Shown piece by piece: positions 58,135 to 64,000 of a stretch of 64,000 nt of DNA. The notes under the pieces are model-generated. The model had not been told where the DNA came from and made no database searches. It worked only from the letters and a program-made list of their open reading frames with translations. The stretch is from positions 310,001-374,000 of the forward strand of contig CBDDKM010000003.1 in the NCBI GenBank assembly GCA_965230225.1, in the 5' to 3' direction. The stretch's first letter is position 1; the number at the start of each line of letters is the position of its first letter. The translations under genes and the position numbers were made by a program. Source of the DNA: CALSMU01 sp965230225 (GTDB taxonomy: Bacteria > Bacteroidota > Bacteroidia > Flavobacteriales_D > Parvicellaceae).

Positions 58135-61011
58135 ATGGAAGTTTTCAGGTCAAATAAACTACATGGAAAGACTTTTTTTCTTCTCGTATTTTATATTGTT
58201 TTATCAGTTTTTCTTCAAAAAAAATCCTGTGCCCAACATTCTCAAGGAATAGTCAATTACAGAAAATCGAATGGATTATTGAGTAATGAAATTTATGATA
58301 TAGCATCGGATTCATTAGGTAGAATATATATTGCTGGTGAACGTGGAGTTAATAGATATGACGGTTTTGAGTTTTATAATATAGATAAGGATCAACTATT
58401 ACAAAACACTAGTGTTTATCGATTTTGTAAAGATAAAAAAAGTCAACTTTGGTTGATGTGTGCGGATGGTAGAGTGTTTAAGGTTAAAGAAAATACTATT
58501 GATCCACATCCATTCAATGAAAGAATCTTGAAAACGGTTGTAAGAAGCTCTATTTTTCTTGAGTTCGATGTTTCAGAACCTGATAAACTAGTACTTGGGA
58601 CCAAGTTTAATGGGATATATAAGTTTTATGAAGATTCAGTTGAACAAATAAAATGTGATCAATCAGAAAGATTGTGTTGTGATGTATCTGTTTATGATCC
58701 AGTTATTACGCGTAACCATTGTCCACTGGAAAGTGAAAATATTTCTTTTTTAGATAGTTCTGGGAAGGTTGTTCTATCAACAAACCAAAGTTTCAATGTT
58801 AAGAATGCCAGATCTACAGCTCTAAGAAGTTCACGTGGAAATGTCTTTATATCTAACCAATCAAGGATAATCGATTACAATACTCGTTCTTTTCATAATG
58901 TTGGACATTCCATTATATCTTTAGGTGAGTATGCCGATTCATTGCTGTTAATAGGAACACGATATGAAGGAGCAAAGCTCTACGATCCATATCGAAAAGT
59001 TTTTATGGATAGTTGGTTAGATGAACTCTCAGTTTCTGCATGCCATCATTCAGGCCAGGGAATCTGGTTTGGGACGCTCTCCGATGGAGTTTTCTTTTTG
59101 CCCAACCCAGAGTATAATTATTTCAAGGCCAAGGTTTCAGCATCTAACCTTCTGGATCTAAAAGTTGTCGATACTTCCTTAGTGTTGATATATGAAGATC
59201 CAAGTATTGAGGTGATTAATTTAAGCAATGAAATAAAACAATCAAATACTCTGAATTTAAAATCCGATTCTGAATTTAGAAGTTTTCATAGTGTAGGGGC
59301 CAAAATTAACAAGAATCATAGCATTATTGATGGACAACCGCCTGCGATTCTACATACGGGAAATGTTAAACTTAGTAAGATTTCGACATTCTTTAATGGA
59401 AATACCCTGAGGTCTATTAACATTGATAGTGCACGTTTCATTGGATATAATTATCGAAACATATTTCTTTTTGAAATTAATAATGAGGGATTTCAACCTA
59501 TTTGGATAGAAAACATTGATTTTAAAATATTTGATTTGCATTTGTTTGGGAATTCGGTTTTAGTTTCGACCAATAAAGGTTTGTTCTCATATGAATTGAC
59601 CTCTGGAACAAGGTCTTTTGTTTCGAGTCTATCGGAAACCTTATTTTTTCAAAGAAAAGGGGGTAGTTCAATGTACTTTATTGATCCTAAAGGTAGTATT
59701 TATGAAATCGATAACCTTCAACAATCAGTAAAGTTCAAAAAGAAGCTTGATTTAAAAGGAGTAACATCTGTTATTACCCTGAATAGTTTACTGGTTATTG
59801 GTACATTTGAAGGCCTATTTGTTTATCAAATAAGCGATTTCGCCCACGTCAACAGTTTAAACAATTATGATGGATTGATCTCCAAGGAGATAATAGGGCT
59901 GGAAACATTCGAAAACAATATATATACTCTGCATAGATCGGGTGTTTCTGTTCTACCTGTGAATGAATTGTTTGCTAAACCTAAATTCCAATTAAGTGTT
60001 AAAGAAGTTAGTGTCAATGACAAAATAACTAACCAAAAACGATTTAGGTACAATGAGAATTCAATCCAAATTGTTTTCTACCCAATTGATTTGGTTCATG
60101 GACCGGATCGAAAACTGTACGGTCGTCTTGCCACTCAAAATGGAGAATGGCAGGTTTATCCAGACTATAAGGTGCGATTGGATTATCTTGAGCCAGGTAA
60201 TTATATACTCGAATATAAAACTAGTTATGATGATGTGAATTTTAGTAAAACTAAAAGGTTTGAATTCACTATAGAGGCGCCTTATTGGAGGTCAACATGG
60301 TTTATTATTCTAATTGCTATTACTGTAGTTATAATAATTATATCTATTCTCCTTTGGATTCGTCTTAGAATTAAAAGAAAGAACAGGATCGAATTGCAAA
60401 TTTTGGAATTAAAAGCTGCTGCATTAAAAGCACAAATGAACCCTCATTTCATATATAATGTGCTTAATTCAATCCAATCAATAATATTTTCTGGAGATTC
60501 GGATACTGCAAGCATATATTTAGCTGACTTTGCAGAACTACACAGGAAAGTACTTGATTACTCCAGTTTAAATAGCATATCTTTAAATGAAGAACTTGAA
60601 TTGGTATCTCAGTACGTTTATTTGGAGAATCTTAGATTTAATGGAAAAATAGTGTTCCAAATAGATTCAGACATAAAAAAACTGAATATAGAAGTGCCTC
60701 CTTTAATTATTCAGCCGTTAGTTGAAAATAGTGTCGTTCACGGTTTTAAGAGAAGAAATGAGGGCTTAATTAGTATTAGTATTGAGAATAAAGAAGAGTT
60801 TTACGTTATCAAGATTGAGGATGATGGCGCAGGGTTTGAGCAATATAATGGTATAAGAGCGACAAGCCAGACTCATAAGTCAAAGGGGGTTGAACTAACC
60901 AAATCAAGATTAAAAATACTACACAGAAATAATACCATGTTACTGGATAATAAGGTCAAGAATGGTAAAGTAATTGGTGCGATAGTAAAAATAATTATCT
61001 GGAAGAAATAG
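58135..61011 (+). CDS. LytS-type histidine kinase with periplasmic beta-propeller sensor
   Basis: This 958-residue sensor kinase starts with a membrane or signal segment (residues 12-34). A long periplasmic region (about 38-620) of propeller repeats follows (LSNEIYDIASDSLGRIYIAGERGVNRYDG, then similar blades), then a Y_Y_Y-like domain to about 715. The transmembrane helix (about 720-744) leads to a LytS-type kinase with phosphoacceptor His771 in MNPHFIYNVLN and an ATP-binding core PPLIIQPLVENSVVHGF. There is no receiver domain, unlike hybrid sensors of polysaccharide loci. It follows its LytTR partner by 172 bp, without a terminator between. The signal it senses is unknown. Confidence 0.9.
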   Translation: MEVFRSNKLHGKTFFLLVFYIVLSVFLQKKSCAQHSQGIVNYRKSNGLLSNEIYDIASDSLGRIYIAGERGVNRYDGFEFYNIDKDQLLQNTSVYRFCKDKKSQLWLMCADGRVFKVKENTIDPHPFNERILKTVVRSSIFLEFDVSEPDKLVLGTKFNGIYKFYEDSVEQIKCDQSERLCCDVSVYDPVITRNHCPLESENISFLDSSGKVVLSTNQSFNVKNARSTALRSSRGNVFISNQSRIIDYNTRSFHNVGHSIISLGEYADSLLLIGTRYEGAKLYDPYRKVFMDSWLDELSVSACHHSGQGIWFGTLSDGVFFLPNPEYNYFKAKVSASNLLDLKVVDTSLVLIYEDPSIEVINLSNEIKQSNTLNLKSDSEFRSFHSVGAKINKNHSIIDGQPPAILHTGNVKLSKISTFFNGNTLRSINIDSARFIGYNYRNIFLFEINNEGFQPIWIENIDFKIFDLHLFGNSVLVSTNKGLFSYELTSGTRSFVSSLSETLFFQRKGGSSMYFIDPKGSIYEIDNLQQSVKFKKKLDLKGVTSVITLNSLLVIGTFEGLFVYQISDFAHVNSLNNYDGLISKEIIGLETFENNIYTLHRSGVSVLPVNELFAKPKFQLSVKEVSVNDKITNQKRFRYNENSIQIVFYPIDLVHGPDRKLYGRLATQNGEWQVYPDYKVRLDYLEPGNYILEYKTSYDDVNFSKTKRFEFTIEAPYWRSTWFIILIAITVVIIIISILLWIRLRIKRKNRIELQILELKAAALKAQMNPHFIYNVLNSIQSIIFSGDSDTASIYLADFAELHRKVLDYSSLNSISLNEELELVSQYVYLENLRFNGKIVFQIDSDIKKLNIEVPPLIIQPLVENSVVHGFKRRNEGLISISIENKEEFYVIKIEDDGAGFEQYNGIRATSQTHKSKGVELTKSRLKILHRNNTMLLDNKVKNGKVIGAIVKIIIWKK

Positions 61012-61343
61012 AAGTAAGTTTCATTCAAGTGAGATTCTTTTGATAATCGGAGTTTCGACAAAAAAATGCAAAACAGTTACAGATATTGTTGTCCATTAAC
61101 TTATGCTTTACTACCAACCCATTTTTCTTTACTCCATTTTAAAGGAATTGTCTTATCATCAGAAAACCTCTTTTCATCTGTAAATAGATCATGTTCAATT
61201 TTGAATTGAATTAATTAGGTTAATTATAAAACGAATACTACCAATTGTAAAATGGGTTTTAATTGGTTGATTTTCAAAGCCTCCATTGGTTAAATTGCGT
61301 GTGCGATTTAAATAGTTTTTTACCAAAACAAATCTTTATTTTT
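61012..61343. other. 332-bp intergenic region before the beta-helix gene
   Basis: This AT-rich gap has no ORF or RNA gene that I can support. It contains ATTGTAAA at 61244-61251 and two ATTGGTT copies 23 bp apart (61262 and 61285). No full Bacteroidota promoter was found. Confidence 0.6.
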
Positions 61344-64000
61344 ATGAGATTGAGTCCTATGATTTCGAAATGCCTGAGGTTGTTTATAATCCTTTTTTTA
61401 GGTAACCTTTCTGCTTATTGTCAACTTTCTGGAACTTATACAATTGGAGGGAGTACTCCAGATTACATTAGCGTTACTGATGCTGTTTCAGATTTAAATA
61501 GCGTCGGTGTAAATGGTCCGGTTGTTTTTAATATTCGCGATGGTATTTATGTTGGTAGGCTAGATATTGGTGACATATCCGGTACCACAACAACAAATAC
61601 CATCACTTTTCAAAGTGAAAGTTTAGATAGTTCTTTGGTTAAGATAACGGCTTCTAATTATTATGCCATAACGTTGTATCAGACTAAGCATATCACATTT
61701 GCTCATCTTACTATTGAATGTACGTCAACATCAAGTCCGAGTATCGCGATATCTTCTAGTACAAGTGGTCCGACAGAAAATGTAATTTGTGATATTTTCA
61801 ATTGTAATTTATCCTCAAGTGCGGTAAACAGTTTTGGGAATTCCACTTATAGATCTGTGTGTTCACTTTCTGGGGCCAACGCAGAAATAAGAAACAGTAC
61901 TTTTACAGGGAGTAATTTTGGACTTTACTTTGCAGGAGGAGGAAATTACAATTCTTTGATTGTGGATTCATGTGTTTTTGTAGATCAGTACTACTCTGGA
62001 ATTCACGCAGAGTCATTCACTCCGTTATCAATTGCCAATTCCTATATAAAATCATCAACTGCCGTTGAGGGCATTTTTTTAGATGGTTTTCAAGACGAAT
62101 TCTTCGTGATAGGTAATGAAATACATCTTGGAGATGGAAGTGGTGGAATTGGAATTGGAGTCTATCATGGTTTTCCATCAAATAACAATCAAATCATTAA
62201 CAATATGATCACGGTTGCGGGCTCAAGCTCCTCACGGGGAATATTAATTGAGTCCATGGGGATGATTGATATTTTTCATAATACGATCAATGCGTACGGA
62301 CATGGAGGTGACGCTATTGCAGTGGTAGAAGCGCATGATGTTAATATCCTAAACAACATTTTTAGCGCAGGGCGATTCCCTGTTTTGATAGACGCGAATT
62401 CTCAAAACGAAATACTAATCATGGATCATAACAATTTTTTTGAGGATGGTGTTAATACCGTTGCTGGTATATGGGGAGCGTCACAAATTACTTCTCTTGT
62501 GGATTGGCAATTGATAACAGGACATGATGCAAATTCTACTGAGGTGAACCCTCAGTTTTTATCAGATACAGTGCTTACCATAGGAAATTATCAATTGAAT
62601 AATACAGGTAATCCTGCCGCAGGTGTTCTTGAAGATATTTATGAAAACAATCGTAGCCTTACAACGCCAGATGTCGGAGCCATTGAGTGGTCACAACCGC
62701 CTTCAGATGCTTCGATTTCAGCCATGAACAATGGGGCAAACTTAGATTGTATAACGACAGATAGTGTTTTTGCAACTTTGCTAAATCCTGGTACAGATCC
62801 TTTAACTTCGGTAACTATAAACTGGATGATAAATGGAGTTGCACAAACACCATTTTTGTGGACAGGAAACCTTAGCACCGGACAGGAAGAAAGTGTGCAC
62901 ATTGGTGATTACCTTATGAATTATGGTACGGGCTACTCTGCTAAAATATGGCCAACACTACCTAATGGAGTAAATGATACTTTGCCAAATAATGATACAC
63001 TATTTGTTGATAATACTGTTCACCGAATGAATGGTGTGTATACAATTGGAGGAAGCTTGCCGGATTACAATACAATTATTGATGCTGTAACCGACTTAGA
63101 GGCTGGTGGTGTATGTGGGCCTGTGGTTTTTAATATTAGAGATGGTGTTTATAACGAACAAATTGAAATTAACACATTCTTTGGTGCTAGTAGCATGAAT
63201 ACAGTTACTTTCCAAAACGAGAATTTAGATAGCACGTTGAGTATAATATCATTTGCATCTATGTCTTCGGGAAATAACCATACACTCAAAGTTGATGATC
63301 AGGATCATTTGATATTTAGGCACCTTACCATCGAGGCTACTGGCCTGAATTATGATGATGTAGTTAAGATTTCTAACAGTTCCAATATTACTCTCGAAAG
63401 TTGTGTATTTCAAGGTAGTTCTTCTGGTGATGGTATGCTAGTTTATAACTATGGAGGTTTTTCCGGAGCTGGATTTACAGTCAATAATTGTAAGTTTATT
63501 GACGGAATTTCGGGGATTTCTTGCGATGTTGAAGATGTGAATTTTAACTCGAATGAGTTTTATAATCAATCTTATCTGGGAATAAGTGCTACAACAAACG
63601 ATGCCATTGTCAAATCAAATACAATGGAGTTGAATGGTGCCGGAACGCATTATGGGATTAAAATTGTTGGGGCTGATTCCACAATTGTTTCCAACAATTC
63701 AATAGTTATGAATGGGAATAATACGAATGGTATATACCTTGAAGGTCTAGGTCATTCTGTCCCTCCGCAAACAAGTTGGGTTTCGAACAACTTTATTAGT
63801 ATTACCGGAACAGGTAATTTGAAGGGAATAAGTATACGAAATTCTTATAAGCTTAGGATCATTCACAATAGTGTACATACTTATGGAAACAATAACGATT
63901 ATGGGGTATACCACTATCACAATAATGGAGCTAATACGGATATTGATTTGATGAACAATATTATTTCTGTATCCTCTGGAGGTTATGCACTACAATATTC
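61344..64000 (+). CDS. Giant repeat-built beta-helix-like secreted protein (5' part)
   Basis: The reading frame from the ATG at 61344 is open to the right edge, giving at least 885 residues, so the end and any T9SS sorting domain are outside. A second Met at residue 6 begins a good signal peptide (MISKCLRLFIILFLGNLSAYC). Two large modules 534 residues apart start YTIGGSxPDY and continue with a DAVxDL stretch, GPVVFNIRDG and then many short strand-turn repeats (FIDGISG, NMITVAGSSS) typical of a right-handed parallel beta-helix. Between them lies an Ig- or CARDB-like segment (SVFATLLNPGTDPLTSVTINWMING). Such proteins are usually surface adhesins or carbohydrate-active; no enzyme site was seen. 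It lies 332 bp after the kinase. Confidence 0.85.
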   Translation, partial: MRLSPMISKCLRLFIILFLGNLSAYCQLSGTYTIGGSTPDYISVTDAVSDLNSVGVNGPVVFNIRDGIYVGRLDIGDISGTTTTNTITFQSESLDSSLVKITASNYYAITLYQTKHITFAHLTIECTSTSSPSIAISSSTSGPTENVICDIFNCNLSSSAVNSFGNSTYRSVCSLSGANAEIRNSTFTGSNFGLYFAGGGNYNSLIVDSCVFVDQYYSGIHAESFTPLSIANSYIKSSTAVEGIFLDGFQDEFFVIGNEIHLGDGSGGIGIGVYHGFPSNNNQIINNMITVAGSSSSRGILIESMGMIDIFHNTINAYGHGGDAIAVVEAHDVNILNNIFSAGRFPVLIDANSQNEILIMDHNNFFEDGVNTVAGIWGASQITSLVDWQLITGHDANSTEVNPQFLSDTVLTIGNYQLNNTGNPAAGVLEDIYENNRSLTTPDVGAIEWSQPPSDASISAMNNGANLDCITTDSVFATLLNPGTDPLTSVTINWMINGVAQTPFLWTGNLSTGQEESVHIGDYLMNYGTGYSAKIWPTLPNGVNDTLPNNDTLFVDNTVHRMNGVYTIGGSLPDYNTIIDAVTDLEAGGVCGPVVFNIRDGVYNEQIEINTFFGASSMNTVTFQNENLDSTLSIISFASMSSGNNHTLKVDDQDHLIFRHLTIEATGLNYDDVVKISNSSNITLESCVFQGSSSGDGMLVYNYGGFSGAGFTVNNCKFIDGISGISCDVEDVNFNSNEFYNQSYLGISATTNDAIVKSNTMELNGAGTHYGIKIVGADSTIVSNNSIVMNGNNTNGIYLEGLGHSVPPQTSWVSNNFISITGTGNLKGISIRNSYKLRIIHNSVHTYGNNNDYGVYHYHNNGANTDIDLMNNIISVSSGGYALQY

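Noticed and set aside
58135..61011. Hybrid two-component system of the polysaccharide-utilisation type
   Set aside because: The kinase has no receiver or AraC domain and no SusC/SusD pair is present, so a PUL is not supported.
62639..62902. Minus-strand open frame in the beta-helix gene
   Set aside because: It is antisense to a long continuous plus-strand frame with a clear domain pattern and has no support of its own.

Overview
This 64 kb window is a chromosomal segment of an AT-rich member of the Bacteroidota, most likely a marine Flavobacteriales lineage (Cryomorphaceae, Crocinitomicaceae or Schleiferiaceae type; family placement is a guess). The evidence is a menaquinone pathway (menD, menF, menI-like, menB), secreted proteins ending in type IX secretion (T9SS) sorting domains, SprB-type repeats, kinase-less PASTA and RluD neighbours, a LytTR/propeller-kinase pair, and promoters that match the Bacteroidota -7 element TAnnTTTG rather than the E. 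coli -10 box. I see no tRNA, rRNA, CRISPR array, transposase, integrase or prophage gene.

Layout. 1-5.7 kb: tail of a propeller-like protein, accA, two tandem TetR-like regulators behind an inverted repeat, an archaemetzincin-like lipoprotein, an ABC exporter and rpmH (L34, too short for many ORF filters). 5.8-9.7 kb: a secreted protein built from two similar domains joined by GNESGNE minisatellites with a SPOR-like tail, a beta-barrel protein with thrombospondin type 3 and EF-hand-like calcium motifs, and a LOG-family protein. 9.8-21.7 kb: a left-reading run with uvrA, a lytic transglycosylase, a WecA/MraY-type transferase, an rfbC epimerase, a Wzc-type tyrosine autokinase and a Wza-type export lipoprotein, preceded by a GT4 glycosyltransferase and an AsnB-type amidotransferase. 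A PBP4-type peptidase (dacB) diverges from asnB. 23.2-26.8 kb: menD, menF, a hotdog thioesterase and a GNAT enzyme. 26.8-31.8 kb: a 1560-residue lysyl-endopeptidase-like T9SS protease preceded by a tiny lysine-rich secreted protein. 32.0-38.3 kb: an orphan OmpR-type regulator, a PqiA-like protein, a zinc-ribbon protein, rsmE, a TPR protein, a YihY protein, nadC and rlmH.

38.3-47.8 kb is a second polysaccharide locus: a polytopic membrane protein that may be a polymerase, five glycosyltransferases, wecB and a sulfotransferase, which suggests a possibly sulfated surface glycan. 47.8-53.8 kb is conserved housekeeping: rdgB, ddl, a PASTA protein, a T9SS cargo and an RluA-family pseudouridine synthase. 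54-64 kb holds a TPR-HTH signalling protein, menB, a LytTR response regulator, a propeller histidine kinase, and a giant repeat-built beta-helix-like secreted protein that runs off the right edge.

The most promising items for a new system are: the lysine-rich peptide and protease pair, with a tandem TGACAAA site on the facing side; the LytTR regulator, propeller kinase and beta-helix cluster, with shared ATTGTAAA motifs in its control regions; and the TetR tandem with its inverted repeat. I found no strong evidence for a completely new class of element. Functions of the unknowns are stated as inference.
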